Counted from the first letter of the stretch, positions 21,490-33,516 are shown. The stretch: DNA of 64,000 bases from Selaginella moellendorffii (GCF_000143415.4 NW_003314328.1:895889-959888); one strand, 5' to 3'. Notes: generated by a model from the letters alone, not told the origin. Made by a program: numbers and translations.

Positions 21490-23613
21490 TCATTCTTCCG
21501 TCTCGGGGAAAACGAGTGGACACTTGTCGCAGGTTCCTGCCTTCAGTAACACTCTGGCAGCCTCATCCAGTAGAAAGCTGAAAATCTCCTTCGCAATTTG
21601 CACTGCTATTCTCTGTAGCTCCTCCTCTGTGCCTGCCCAGTTTGCCTCTTTACTAACATCTCCCTGGTGAAGGCCTTCGACTGACTGCTGCTGGAGGCCT
21701 GTGTTATGGCATATCTCACTCCAAACGTCTCGCAGAAGTCCCCGGCTCGAAGGCTTACAAGACTTCCGAGCCAAAATCTCGTTGACGACGTCGAAGAGAA
21801 ACCGGCGATGAGATAAATTGTCAGGATTTCCTTGATAGTCTGCTTCCAGCGTCTGAAAAGCTTGAGAAATAGCCACAGACCTTCGACTGCCACACTCATA
21901 AAGGGGCGGATTCTTGGACGCCAAAAGTACCTTAGAAACGTAGACAAGATCTGCTAGACGAGTATCAGCCACAGGTTTCTCTGTGTTTACTCCCCGATTC
22001 GGTGCTTTTAAAAATCGACGAGTTTCTGCAAGACACCACGTTAATTCAGAGAAAGAAAAACTTGTTCATAGGTAGGATTACCTCCCGAGTGTCTTTTGCG
22101 AAGTTCCAAAATAGAAGACACTGGACTTGTCTGCTGTGAAGAGAGCAACGCCTCGCTCGCATTTCCAGTGGCCTGAAAAAATTCGTCATCGAGAGAAAGA
22201 CGACCTTGGAAACCATACCTCTACGATTTCAACTTGAGGCGCCAGTCGTGTATCATAAACTTCAGAAAAGGTACTCTGTTCTAGCGTGTCTCCAGGCCCG
22301 TCTTCGTCCACGAGAGCCTGCTTTCTCGAAAGTTTTATTGGCGTCGTTTGGTATGCTGGCGAAGAAGTCGTAAGATTCGCACTTTCCAAACTTTGGTGGC
22401 AACTGATATATCGTCTCAGCGTCGGAGTGGAAGCGTCTTGGATGTCCAGTGGCGTCCGTTCCGGCGAAGGCAAATGCGAGCTGACGTCTCTGAAAGCACT
22501 CTCCCGAGCCTTCCTGGCGATCTCTTGAGCGATTTCTTTCGCATCCTTGGAGCCATCTCTGAGGCGATGTACAACGAACTCCTGCCAGATTGCTGCTGCG
22601 TTTTGGTTTCGGTGACAGCGTGCAGTACTTTCTCCCTGGCTGGAGAGTCGGGCTCAAACTCCTCCCTGTGAAATCGCGGTTGCGTTTCAAAGACTTTGTT
22701 GCTGGTTGTTTCCCCCGAGAATCTGGAGAGTGCGGCTTGTTGATCATCACCTTCTCGTGAAATTGTCTAGTTTCTCTTGTGCTAGCATGTACTGGTGGAG
22801 AACAGGACCCTGTTTCTTGTCTTCCCTTTGCCGGACCAGGCTTCAAAACTACAATCCTCGTCGAACCATTGTCAATAGAGACTTTCTTTCGAGTTTCAGC
22901 ACGTTGCCCTTCATGTCCGTTCAACAAGAGATGGAGAAGAGTTGGCGTCTTCAAAGGCTCCTCATTCACAGGCTCCACTGGACTTTCAAACTGGAGAAAG
23001 CTGTCCTTACTCGGCTCGAGAGACCGCATCGCTTCCAAAAGCTGCTGGGATCGGTGCGTAACCCTCGGAGAGTAATTCGGTGTTGTACCCTCCCGGAAAG
23101 TCTTGCCCAGCACTGACTTTGTGGCTCTTGAAAACTGGCCAGCTTCTTGCGACTGTGTCTCGAGAGTTTGTGCGAGACAGCTTCTATCATCTTCGCCCTT
23201 TCCAACGAAGAGCCGTTCCTCTTAAGCATGTCACCCATTGTCTCCACCGGCATTGTCTCGAGACCCATAAGTCTTGCCACTACACCCGGTGGTTTTGCTT
23301 TTGCACACGTTGAAAGAACGCTATGCTTCGCAGCTGGAATCTCAAAGCCAAACTGGAAGATCATATGGTGAGACACACGAATAGAAAGAAAAAATAAAAG
23401 CAAAGAACACTTACGGGGATCCATCGAGAACTCGGGACTGGAGTCTGGACAATCCAGGCTATTCCTCGGAGCTTCGACTCCTGGAAGAAAAATCTAAGGG
23501 GCTCGATCGACACGCAAGAAAAATCAATGCTGGTTTGGTATACCTTCTCGATTCCTCCTGCAAGATCGATTGGTGCTCCCGCTGGAGAAGATCCCGAATA
23601 TCGGAGTGGTCAT
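21490..23613 (-). pseudogene. TRM/LONGIFOLIA-like gene, frame-broken copy 1
   Basis: It aligns with the intact copy at 39894-42032 exon by exon. The C-terminal exon (about 22025-21490) is intact and carries the DUF4378-type block FDVVNEIL. The large exon has VARLMGLETMPVE near 23255-23290 but loses 4 bp after EAVSHKLSR near 23150. A second frame change occurs near 22720 (HSPDSRGKQ against HSPDFRETT). The start codon context (MTTPIFGIFS, 23613) is kept. The family recruits TON1-PP2A complexes to cortical microtubules and controls cell elongation; this copy would make only a truncated product. Confidence 0.8.
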
Positions 23614-24060
23614 GCCTTGTACCAAACGATAATCCACCTTAAGACCCATCAATCCCTGACATTCTCGCGTGCGCGCTTACTTTGGAATGGAGAATCCCTC
23701 GCCCGGCGCTCGCGAAAGAGCTCCTCGATCGCGAAGAAAGGAATGATATAACGAGGAAGACCTAGAAAGAAGAAAACGTGCCTTTGGAAGAGCGCAAATT
23801 GAAAGCTTCTTACCCGCCGCCAACTTTTACACAACGACATTGACCGCTGGTAAAGTCTGGAGACTTTTACCAGATGATCTCGTGAACAGTGTGACGGATA
23901 TTCTATTAGGGTAGGAAAAAAAGATAACTTAATTTGTAAGAATTTAACTTGAATAATCAACTTAATTTACCACGCTCCTGTTCATTAACGACTTGATCTG
24001 GATAAATTTGTGACAAAAAATTAAATTTCAGAGGGCTATATTTTTTCCACAAAGTAAACC
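23614..24060. other. Upstream region of the TRM-like copy 1, no gene seen
   Basis: It aligns with 42033-42700 of the other block, with small indels. No supported coding segment or clear TATA box is visible. Confidence 0.5.
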
Positions 24061-24064
24061 TGTT

Positions 24065-24390
24065 CTAATGGCAGGATTACGAGTTTTGGCTCGGCAGCCA
24101 CTCCAAGATGTTGAAGGAAGCTCAGGTTGGGGCGTCATGCTTCAGTCTCAATGCTGATGCCGAAATGCTCCAATTCTAATCAGATCTTTTATGTGCTTGA
24201 AGGTAAGAGATTGATTTTCTAGTATGTGAATTTTTTTCTCATGCATGCTAAAATTCCGGGATTTTCTCTCTTCGTCCAGGAAATTGTAAAGTAGGACTGA
24301 CTTTTGCGGAGAGTCCCGGCGAATCTATCGCTGTTCCTCACGGCACTGTCAACTGGTGGTTTAACTCATTTCATCCTTAAGTTAATCTAC
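24065..24390 (+). pseudogene. Legumin-like cupin gene fragment, copy 1
   Basis: Two exon-like pieces encode the first cupin domain. One reads QIFYVLEG before a GT donor (24203). After the acceptor near 24282 the other reads NCKVGLTFAESPGESIAVPH with GTVNWWFN. This matches the plant two-domain cupin proteins of the 11S-globulin superfamily (the At1g07750 type). Upstream text corresponds to 42710-42790. The rest of the gene, including the second cupin domain, is missing after about 24390, where the block duplication also ends. Confidence 0.75.
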
Positions 24391-25152
24391 AATTGTAACT
24401 CTGCGAACTCTTGGCAGTGGTTGAGAGATGAGGAAGAACTCAAAAAAAATCAAAGCACAAGCCATCCCACTCTTGCCCAGCATTCCAACTCTCAAAATTC
24501 CCAATACTTCCCAATCACTAATCTGGCTCACAAACTAATGAGCTAACACTTGCTCATCCAATGGTGTTGTGGGTAGTTGGATTATACTGTTGAAAAATGG
24601 GCGAAATGAGCTTGATTCTCAACCAGCGACACTTTAGTGACCTCTTATGCACTGTTGTGAGCTCCATCCCAACATGTTTATATCCCTCAGAGTAACAGTG
24701 ATGTTGGTAACTCTCAAGATCTAGAGGCCTTTGATCTTCTCAGCAGCAGTCTTGAACTCCTTGTTGCCAACATTAAGGAGAAGCTAAAGGGAAACGAGTG
24801 ATAGGGATGATTTTCTTCATGGAAAGATTTACATTCAATTTCTTGTTGGTGATATCATATACCCAAAAAGTTGTCAGTGATGCAGTGCTCTGGCATGCTA
24901 ATGGCTTGGCCTACATGGTAAAATAAACTTGCATAATGAGAAAGTTCACAACTTTTCATTTTCCTCTTAGTTTACTCCTTCACACCAACATTCACTTTAC
25001 CCACTAAAACTCTGGAAAAGATGAAGACATTGTTGCTCTCATTGGCTCTAGCTCTGTGTCCACTCTTGAAGAATTAGATGCTTGCTTAAAAAGGGAAATT
25101 AAAATTAAAATCAACATATTTAGAAAAGGAAATATTTATTATATTTTAAAGA
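24391..25152. other. Spacer with one unidentified coding-like remnant
   Basis: Plus-strand 24692-24802 reads as a helical, Leu-rich peptide ending in a stop (DLEAFDLLSSSLELLVANIK and a short tail). About 90 bp later VSDAVLWHANGLAYM follows near 24870-24915. This looks like the degraded end of an unrecognised gene. Nothing else is supported. Confidence 0.35.
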
Positions 25153-25327
25153 TGTGAGGGCCAAGTGTACAGCTACAATGCCGTATACTAATATTAGCGT
25201 AGTGGGATTTTGGTAGCCGTCGGATTAGTTTCAATCTGGACCACTCACTCTTGTATATAAGTTAGGGTTTTTGGGCTAATAGATATGCATATTTCTGTAT
25301 TCCCTTTCCATATTCCATGCATTCACA
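25153..25327 (+). repeat. 5' LTR of the 25153-30084 gypsy element
   Basis: A 175-bp LTR with TG start and CA end, and a TATATAAG-like TATA near 25254. The next bases TGGTGGAGGTGAGGGG are a primer-site candidate, but not of the initiator-Met type. Confidence 0.92.
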
Positions 25328-25560
25328 TTGGTGGAGGTGAGGGGCACCTTTGATTGTCCCTGGGGAGTGCTTAGATTTGGGATTTCAGTTTAGATCTAGC
25401 TTTTGCATTGTCTAAATCTAGCTTTTTCCATTTCCTTTCTTTTGTTCTTTCCTTTCAGGATTTTGGCTTAGATCTAGCTTTTTGCATTGTCTAGATCTAC
25501 CATTTCTTTCCAGCTTTTTGTCATTTCTCTTCTTTTGCTCTTTCTTTTTCATTCATCTTC

Positions 25561-26440
25561 ATGGCCGATCCGCAATCTCCTCCTTTGACTCTAGAGCAGC
25601 AGTTCGTTCAATTGCTTGATGCTATGCACTTGCAATTGAACAACCAAACTCAGTTGATGGTAGCATTCACGGCACATAGTACAACTCCTCTTGCTCTTGG
25701 TGCCAATCCTCGCGTTTGGCCGGAATTCTTTCGTGGGCATTTTGGGGATGATGTGTACCATTGGTTCGATCACTTCATGGTAATTGCCACATATCATTCT
25801 TGGGATGATGCTTGACGTTTGTGTGAGTTCCCTACATGTCTCCAAGGGACGGCATTGTAGTGGCGATTGTGATGATGCTTTCCAACAATTGCATCGTCTT
25901 CGCCAAGGGCCATCTGAGTTGGTAATGCAATTTGGCGTTCGTTTCCGAAGTTTTTTGCTTCGTGTGGAGCCAAATATATCAAAGCGGATCAAGCTAGGAA
26001 TGTTGTGGCCAGCACTTCGTCAAAATCTTGTCGAACTTGTGCATGCACTTGCTCCTGCCACTCTTGACGATGCTCTTAGCTTGGCACAACGTTATGAGAC
26101 GTCGCCTCTTCCACTTCTTGCTACACGTCCTTCAACTCCACTTCCTATAAGTGATGGTCATGTTCCCATGGAGGTTGATGCTGCTGCTACTCGAGTCCAA
26201 GGATAAGGGCGAGGACGTGGTCGTGGCTGTGATGTTCATTGCTGGGCGTGTGATGAAGTTGGTCATACTTATCGGCGTTGTCGGCGCTTTCCGGATTGGC
26301 GACCTCCATTTCCTGGGTGGAGACCTTGGTGTCAGCAACGTCCTGTTGGTGCTGCTGCGGTGGAAGGTTTGGATACCGAGGTGCATTCGGGAAACGAGGA
26401 GTCGCGCGAGTAATGGAGGGACCTTGCGCGAATAAGTTAG
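25561..26440 (+). pseudogene. gypsy gag, stop-interrupted
   Basis: It starts MADPQSPPLTLEQQF at 25561 and continues through WPEFFRGHFG to a TGA at 25813. Capsid-like similarity continues in other frames (FQQLHRLRQGPSELVMQF near 25880, LDDALSLAQRYE near 26065). An intact CCHC zinc knuckle CWACDEVGHTYRRC lies at 26240-26281. Two or more lesions prevent a complete Gag. Confidence 0.82.
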
Positions 26441-26449
26441 TGACCCCTC

Positions 26450-28558
26450 CATCTTTCTTTCGGGAGTATCATCAAGGGGTTCACTCGGCACCGGTTCATC
26501 CAGTGTTTACTTTCCAAGCTCGTTTTTATAACAAAAGGTCTCCTATTCTTCTCTCCGTGTTGGTTGATACAGGTTTGAGTTTATCTTCTATTGCTCAACC
26601 TGTTGCCACACGTTGTCGTTTACACTTGCGTCGTGCGGTAGATCCAGTTTTCATTCTTTATGGCAACGGCCGTACACATGCATGTGCACGAGATGAGGCG
26701 GACCTGGTTGTGTATGTGGGTGATCTCGAGCTTGAGTTGCAGTCGTTGCGGGTGGTGCCAAGTTAAGCTTTTGACCTCATTCTTGGTATGGATTGGTTGC
26801 AGCGCAATCATGCCAAGTGTGACTTTGAGGCTTCTCCCCCTTGTCTCATACTTCCTTATGTTTCATCCATTCCTCTTATTTCCATACTTCTTCGTCCCTC
26901 TACTTTTACCTCTGCTTCTATTACTTTTGTTCCCCCACTATTTCCTCTTGTGTTTCCATCTTGTTCTGCTCTTCCCTTTTCCAATCCCTCTGATGATCTT
27001 TGTGTTGCAGCTGTTGACCAGCCTATGAAGGAGTATTCTGATCTCTTTGAATTTGACCTATCGTCTGGGGCCAAGAATGCCACACGTCATCCCATTCCAA
27101 CCGGGGATGCTCGTCCAATCAAGGTTCCTGTTCGTCGTCGGTCACCCAAGGAGATCAAGATTTTACATGCAAACGTCAAGGAGATGTTAGAAAAGGGTGT
27201 TATTCAGAAGTCGCAGAGTCCTTGGGCATGTGAACCTCATCTTGTGACAAAGCTTGATGGGAGTATTCATTTCTGCATCGACTATCGTCCGTTAAATGAA
27301 GTGACGATCCCGGACGTGTACCCTCTTCCTCACACTGCTGATCTCTTGGATTGTTTGGGGCAAAGTCGTTGGTTCACCAAGCTAGATCTTACTTCTGGGT
27401 ATTGGCAAGTACCGATGGCCGAAGAAGATATTTCTAAGACTGCTTTTCGTACACCATTTGGTTTGTACGAGTTCTTGGTGATGCTGTTTGGTTTGAACAA
27501 TGCTCCAACAACTTTTCAACGGATGATGGACGAGGTTATTTGCGATATGCCGGAGGTGACGGCTGACTTCATTGATGATGTCTTGATCCACTCGGAGGGG
27601 ACGTGGGAGGAGCACGTTCGTGATGTTTGTAAAGTGTTAGATCGGCTACGCGACGTTGGTTTAAAGCTGAAGCGGTCAAAATGCGTGTTTGGGTCCAAGG
27701 ACACAACTTATCTTGGGTACCGTATTTCTCGTGAGGGTTTGCAAGTTGATCCTGACAAACTTGTGGCTGTTCTAAAGTTCCTTACTCCGAAGTGTGTGAA
27801 TGATGTGCAGCGCTTTTTGGGTAAGGTGCAGTATCTCGGTCGTTTTGTGGATCATCTTTCCGATCGCACTACACCATTGCAAGCGTTGCTGAAGTCATCA
27901 ACGTCATCTTTCATCTGGTCTCCGGATTGTGAGCGGGCGTTCGTGAATCTCAAAGAGCTATTGACGACTCCTCCGATTTTGGCATATCCTGACTACACTC
28001 AACCTTTTATTTTGCGCGTGGATGCTTCTAACATTAGTCTTGGAGGTGTGTTGATGCAAGAAAGCTCAAGTGTGCCTGGTCAACACCATCCCATTGCATA
28101 CATAAGCCGTACATTACAACCAGCGGAGATGAGCTACTCCACAACGAAGAAGGAGTGTTTAGCAGCAGTCTGGGGTTTCGAGAAACTTCATGCATATCTA
28201 CATGATTCTCGGACGTTACTTGAAGGTGACCATGCTACTGTTACTTCATTATTGAAGCGGAAGAACCTGGTTGGTCATACGACTCGATGGGCTTTGAAGC
28301 TTCAGATATATGATTTCAATGTTGTTCATCGCCCAGGAAGTTCTATGGCTAATGCTGATGCCCTTTCTCGAGCTCCTCTTCCTTTTCCACTCACTTCTCA
28401 TGTTTCTGACGAACCTGTTGTTCCAGCATCTGTGGATTTTCTAGATGAGGATTCTATGCCGTCTGCGGTTGCTGTCCTTGACGTTCAGTGTCCACAGGGC
28501 GCAAAGCAAGATGTACCTTCTCTTGATGAGGTTCGCGAGGCTCAAAAGATTGAGCTAT
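26450..28558 (+). pseudogene. gypsy pol part 1: protease, RT, RNase H
   Basis: The protease core VDTGLSLSS is near 26560-26590. A stop at 26764 precedes LILGMDWLQRN. The long frame 26788-28560 carries RT with FCIDYRPLN near 27270, catalytic FIDD near 27571 in place of YxDD, and RNase H with RVDASNISLGG near 28015, TKKE near 28143 and GDH near 28228. It ends at a TGA where connection to integrase should continue. Confidence 0.88.
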
Positions 28559-29990
28559 GAATTCGAAGGCTTCGAGATGGGTTTGAGAATCCTGCATCAC
28601 TTGCTGATGACTTGCCTTTCTGGCATTTACATTCTCAATATCGCCTTGAAGATGGCCTTCTTTATTTTGTGGGGACGGATCTAGATGATCATTTACAGCT
28701 GGTGGTGCCTTCGATGTTTATTCCGCGGTTTCTCCATGCCTACCATGATTCTCCTGTTCTAGGTGGGCATATGGGACACCGTCGTGTCACCGAGAAGCTG
28801 TGCATGTCTTTCTATTGGCTAGAGATGTGACGTGATATTATTCGATATGTGCGTAGCTGCGTTTAGTGCCAAGCTCGTAATACTCCCCCTTGTGCTGCGG
28901 AAGGACGGTTGGAGTCAATTGCAGTTTCCCGTCCGTTTGAGTTGGTGGCGTTTGATCTTATGGGACCTTTTCCACGATCGACTGCTGGCAATGAGTATGT
29001 TATTATTACTTCTGACTACTTGACTCGTTGGGTGGAGGTTGGTGCTCTTGCTAGTGTCTTTGCAACTGCTGTTGGATACTTCCTCCTCAATCGAGTGGTG
29101 TTCCAGCATTCTTGTCCAGAGCGGATTCTTTCGGATAATGGTCCTGCATTTATGGCTGAGGTATTTCATGTTTTGACATCTCAGTTGGGGATACGCCACA
29201 CTTTTACGAGTGCTTATCATCCACAATCAGATGGTTTGGTGGAATGGCTTGTTCGGACATTCAAAGGGATGATTGCGAAGTATATGAACTTTCAGCATTC
29301 GGATTGAGATGGTTATTTGCCGTCTCTTCGGTATGCCTATGTTACAGGGGTGCAAAGTTCTGTTGGTGCTTCACCATATAAACTTCTATATGGTCATGAT
29401 CCAATATTACCAACAGAGCTGGGTTTACCTTCGCGATTGCCACGAGCTCCTGATGCTAGGTCATGGGATCAATATTTGACAAGCATTCTTCCACTTGTCC
29501 GAGCAGAGTCTGCTGAACACTTAGGCCGCATACAAGTGAGACAACAACGGTGCTACAATTCCCATCATCGTCCACCTGCAGAGTACAAAGTGGATGATTT
29601 TGTGTTAGTCTGTTTTCCCCATCTTACGGTATGTGGTTTATCTAAGGGGCTCCTTGCGCAGTGGAAAGGACCGTATCGGGTGTTGCAGCAAGTTGGACCA
29701 CAAGTTTATGAGGTTCGGCATGACATTTAGCAGGCCAATCCTCCGAAGATTGTGCATGTGCAGCAGTTAAAATGCTTCATACAAAGGGATCAGAAGCAGT
29801 TAATACCGTCTACAAATCCGGCGATGCCTCCTCCTGACGTTCCTCCAGAGCCCAGCTCATCTACAAGAGAACTCTGACGGCCTTCCATTATTCCGAGAGG
29901 AGGGGATGATGTGAGGGCCAAGTGTACGGCTATAATGCCGTATACTAATATTAGCGTAGTGGGATTTTGGTAGCCGTCGGATTAGTTTCA
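28559..29990 (+). pseudogene. gypsy pol part 2: integrase
   Basis: The HHCC region (GGHMGHRRV near 28765) is followed by stops at 28828 and 28864, the second within the Cys pair. The core has FDLMGPFP near 28950, SDNGPAF near 29130 and HPQSDGLVEW near 29218, then a TGA at 29305. The GPY/F-like C-terminal region (LAQWKGPYRVL) is near 29652-29690. At least four stops occur in total. Confidence 0.88.
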
Positions 29991-30084
29991 ATCCGGACCA
30001 CTCGCTCTTGTATATAAGTTAGGGTTTTTGGGCTAATGGATATGCACATTTCTGTATTCCCTTTCTATATTCCATGCACTCACA
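29910..30084 (+). repeat. 3' LTR of the 25153-30084 gypsy element
   Basis: A 175-bp partner of the 5' LTR, the same length with transition differences only. The following AAGA matches the left flank. Confidence 0.92.
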
Positions 30085-30088
30085 AAGA

Positions 30089-30418
30089 AAGTTAATAAGT
30101 TAGATAATAGAATATTTTAGAACATTTAAGCATATTTTAGGTATATCCATTATTGTTTGTTTAACAAAAAATCTTAATCATATACTCTACAAAGTTGAGA
30201 TTAGTGAAATAGATAGAATACTTTACTATTAGCTGAATATCTTAAGGCTCTACAATGAGTTACACAATACTAATACATATTTGTCTTTTAAGACTAATAG
30301 ATCACACTAGATGATGATGAAAAGCTGAGGTGAATGGCATTTAAAATTATTGCCATGGTGCAAGATAAGGCTCTAATACAACATTATGGGGAAGAATTGA
30401 ACAACTTATGCAATATGG
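30089..30418. other. AT-rich spacer, nothing recognised
   Basis: No coding segment or repeat was identified between the gypsy 3' LTR and the phosphatase pseudogene. Confidence 0.6.
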
Positions 30419-30960
30419 TCAATTGCTAGTCCACCTTAGCAAAAGGCTCCAGGAAAAACCAATATCCTTGAGATGCAATGCGATGCGAATACTTCCACCC
30501 TTTCCGATTCTTGAAAGCTGGGATGAGGATTCCATTCCTGGGCTGCAAGGAAAAGGAGTGGGGATCACCACACGCTTCAAGTTGCGACCCAAGTATGACA
30601 AGTCTTTGATCATGGTTTCCCCTCCTTTGCAAGACACACCGGTACAGGCGGTGAGTGATCAATTCCTCTGGGTCAAGCTTGTCCAGAATCTTGTCTGCAT
30701 AGTACTGCATAGCTGCAGTAAACACAACTATCTTGTAGAGCTTTGCCATGTCTCGCTAGCCAAGCGCTCCAGTGGCACAACTTTCCCGCTGAAGAGCGCC
30801 CCTGTCGGGCATGAATGAGGTTGTCCATGTCCAAAACCAACGTTGGCTTGTTTGGATCCGGTAGAATACATGTAGTAAACTCACCCTTCGTTTTGACCTT
30901 CTTGGGCTGTGGCCTTCTTGGATCTGAAAATCCCAATCTCCATGCTCGCGCTTCATTTTC
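30419..30960 (-). pseudogene. HAD-superfamily (FCP1/SCP-like) phosphatase pseudogene, copy 2
   Basis: It has the same order as 10180-10785 with different lesions. LVLDMDN-LIH near 30820-30850 has lost the Thr of the catalytic motif. Internal deletions remove part of the region before KIVVFTAAMQYYADKILDKL (near 30660-30745). The IVDD segment is lost near 30560. Several frame changes are present. Both copies were either dead before the duplication or died separately; lesions at different sites favour at least some later decay. Confidence 0.8.
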
Positions 30961-31032
30961 GACAGAACTAGAGGTAAACATCAGCCTTTTTGTACTAAGG
31001 GCTGGCTTTAGCTATCCAAACATGATGATCGC

Positions 31033-31759
31033 TTACTTTCTCACTAAGCGAGCCTGGGTAAACTCTTTGAGCTTCTCGATCTGTGGCAGTGCCACTTTGG
31101 CCGAGGGATGCTCGGTCACAGCCCCGAAGAGTTTGTGGAGACGCGGGCATTGCTCCTGGCTCGCGGGCTTCAAGCCCATCACTTGCTCAAGCGCTGGGAT
31201 CCACACCGCAGAGGGTGCCAGCATCACATCCAAGAACGACATGCTCGCGCCACCAAAGAAGGGGCCCTCTTCCTCATCGCCCAGCTCCGCCAGAGCTCCC
31301 TCGAGAAGCAAACAGTCTTGGATGAACTCCTCGTTCACGGCAGCGCCGTTGCTGCGGATGAATCGGTCCAAGGAGTCGGAAATCTGCGTGATCGATAAGT
31401 AAGGAGTTATAGCAGCAAATTTCTCGAAGAAATACCTTCTTCTCGAAGAAATCAGTCCAGAAGCGGTGCTGTGCGCGGAGGAATGCGTCCTGCGGCAAGA
31501 GTGGCGATGTTCCAGGCCAAACCTCGTCGATGTAGTGGACGATGATGGCCGACTCTGCGATGGGCTTGCCCTTGTGGATGAGAACCGGGACCTTCTTGTG
31601 AACTGGATTGGACTCGAGTAGGAGCTTACTCTTGTTACCCAAATCCTGGGAGAGATCTTCGTGCTCGATGCCCTTGAGCAACAGTGCAAGCTTGACTCGC
31701 ATGGAAAAGGGGCTGGGCCAAAAGCTGAGCAGTGTTACATCTTGATCGTGACAAGCCAT
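31033..31759 (-). CDS. Tau-class glutathione S-transferase, 224 aa, two exons
   Basis: Exons are 31759-31436 and 31383-31033, with a 52-nt GT-AG intron in phase 0. The start is MACHDQDVTLL, with catalytic Ser in FWPSPFSMR, tau signature NPVHKKVPVLIHKGKPIAES and YIDEVWPG, and helical domain GPFFGGASMSFLDVMLAP. A minus-strand TATA-like GTTATAAAAG lies at 31831-31840, about 75 bp upstream. It is the intact counterpart of the pseudogene at 10870-12037. The product is probably a cytosolic conjugating enzyme. Confidence 0.94.
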
Positions 31760-31830
31760 GGCTAGATGGAAAATTGAGAAGAAAAGTTAGAAATGCAAAT
31801 GGACTGAGGTTTAATTGGATGAAGGGTCAC

Positions 31831-31840
31831 CTTTTATAAC
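31831..31840 (-). promoter_or_regulatory. TATA box of the GST at 31033-31759
   Basis: Minus-strand GTTATAAAAG about 75 bp before the ATG. The same element remains upstream of the dead copy near 12102-12111. Confidence 0.6.
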
Positions 31841-31852
31841 ATGTCAGTGCCA

Positions 31853-32003
31853 AACTTTCTGGACCATTGGATTTAGCCAATTGCAGCCATCTGATGGGGG
31901 TAACTGTAAAAAGGTTATTTCTTTAACCATGTCTTAGTGAATAATTATGCTAACGTTTGTTCCCGGCCAATGGGAGGCAGCCAAGCTGCGTGGGGGGGGA
32001 GAA
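31853..32003. repeat. About 150-bp direct repeat, copy A
   Basis: It shares CAGCCATCTGATGGGGG, TTAACCATG and GGCCAATGGGAGG in order with 33514-33668. A shorter third match is at 35311-35364. Copies A and B flank the dead WEE1-like gene. Confidence 0.75.
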
Positions 32004-32785
32004 GAAGGCTTTGCAACATGTCGCATGCAAGGTGTTAATTGTCGAGCGAAGAAAGCACTGTGAAGAATGGGTCACCATTGCTGTTCCTGCTGGGTGATTG
32101 CTCGCCAGCTATCCAATGATGGAATAGTGTGGAGAGCAAGCTGACCGTGACTGCGCCTGTTGCATGTTAAGCGAATTGTTTTTGTTTTGTAATGTTTTTC
32201 TAGGGTTTATGACCTTGCTGCTGCTGCCAATTCACAATCCAAATTTAAGGCACTGTGTCAATGCCACTGGAATGATGTCTTTGCTCCCAAAAACCCCATT
32301 GCAAGTTCTCATTTTTTTTCCCCATCACTTGGCTTTTTTTCATTCTGTTCTTCTTTTCCTAGATGAATATTTGAACCAAGAAGCAGAGAATGCAAAGACA
32401 TTATCGCTGCAACAGCACATCATGTCCCCACCATGCTTCCAGATTCCTAAGAGAGCTAGGTAGGATATGTTGTTATTTTTCATTTTTCTTTCATAACTTT
32501 GGTATTTTCATACAAGATGTGTCTCCACTTTTGGCTCTTCATTGTGTTACTGTGAGGAGTTCCATCAAATCAAGGTATTTGTGGTGCATAGAATTTGTAT
32601 GATCTTCATTCTTACTCCACTATCAGGAAATAGGATGAGGTAATTTTAGCTATGTTTATAAAGTTCTCAAAAGACTTGATGGCTGCCTTTAGCATTCCAA
32701 TTGGCATCTGCTAAATGAGGGAGATCGGTTTGTCACTATATTTGAGAGACGATGGTATTGATTTGGCAAATTTTTCTCTTTGCAG
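32004..32785. other. Spacer before the WEE1-like pseudogene
   Basis: No clear gene. An open stretch at 32340-32465 ending before a GTAGG-like donor may be a degraded 5' exon of the same kinase gene, but no motif supports this. Confidence 0.4.
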
Positions 32786-33516
32786 GAGGAAAGCATTGAG
32801 AGAAGTTCAAACACTTTTGTGTCTTGGTGAGTTGGCTTTTTTCTTTCAGTATTACCACTAGCTTCCTCAAAACTTATCCAGCTTCCAGGTTGCCATGAAA
32901 ACATAGTGTTCTACTTCTCTTCATGGTTTGAGAATGACTTTTTATATATCCAAATGGAGCTGTGCAAGATGAATCTATGAGATGAGAGCTTTGCATGGAC
33001 ATTCACGGAGAAGAAGCTGACTGAGGCAATGTTTCAAGTAAGCAGCTCAATTCTATTCTTTTCTTATGACAGCTCTTAAACACTTTCAAGCACTTACACT
33101 CACATGGCCTCACTCACCTGGACGTGAAGCTTGACAAGATTTACATCTGCAATCGTGTCTACAAGATTGGCAACTCAGGCCTTGCCAGTTGAATCGATGG
33201 AACCATTTCCATCGAAAATGGCAACTTGAGATATCTCCCAATGGAGTTCATCAACAATGATCACAGCCACCTCGACAAAGTTGACATGTTTTCCCTGGGG
33301 GTGACATTCCACGAGCTCACGAGATGCTCGCCACCACCAGCATCTGGAAGGCAGTATCAAGCCATCCACCAGGGAAAGCTCACTCTTCTTCCTGGATTCT
33401 CTCTTGCATTCCAAAGTTTCATCAAGTCTCTGATGCATCCAGCAGCAAAAAATCGCCCCTCGGCTGCTCAAGCTCTCAAGAATGCACTCTTCAAGAAGTC
33501 TATCAGGAATTGCTAA
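32786..33516 (+). pseudogene. WEE1-like protein kinase pseudogene, C-terminal part with introns
   Basis: Three exon pieces remain: 32786-32826 (RRKALREVQTLL), 32889-33037 (HENIVFYFSSWFENDFLYIQ, stop at about 32977) and 33073-33516. The last has HLDVKLDK in place of the HxDxKPxN catalytic loop and NSG in place of DFG. After a TGA near 33193 it continues DKVDMFSLG and NRPSAAQAL. This matches the plant WEE1 cell-cycle kinase, which phosphorylates CDKs. The catalytic Asn and DFG Asp are lost and stops interrupt it. The introns are retained, so it arose by DNA copying, not as a retrocopy. Confidence 0.8.

Larger units (their letters stand above)
25153..30084 (+). mobile_element. Ty3/gypsy LTR retrotransposon between the two gene blocks
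   Basis: Two 175-bp LTRs (25153-25327 and 29910-30084; TGTGAGGG to CTCACA) differ at about 8 positions by eye, all transitions. Flanks share AAGA (25149-25152 and 30085-30088). Gag starts at 25561 and pol spans about 26450-29990. Point stops have killed it, but frames are otherwise long. No chromodomain was recognised. A purine-rich tract (AGAGGAGGGGATGA) precedes the 3' LTR. Confidence 0.93.

Noticed and set aside
30419-30960. Phosphatase copy 2 as a live gene through introns
   Set aside because: Frame changes fall inside conserved strands with no GT-AG pairs to join them, and catalytic-motif Thr is missing.
32786-33516. WEE1-like segment as a functional kinase
   Set aside because: A stop lies between conserved blocks and the catalytic-loop Asn and DFG Asp are changed, so activity is excluded.
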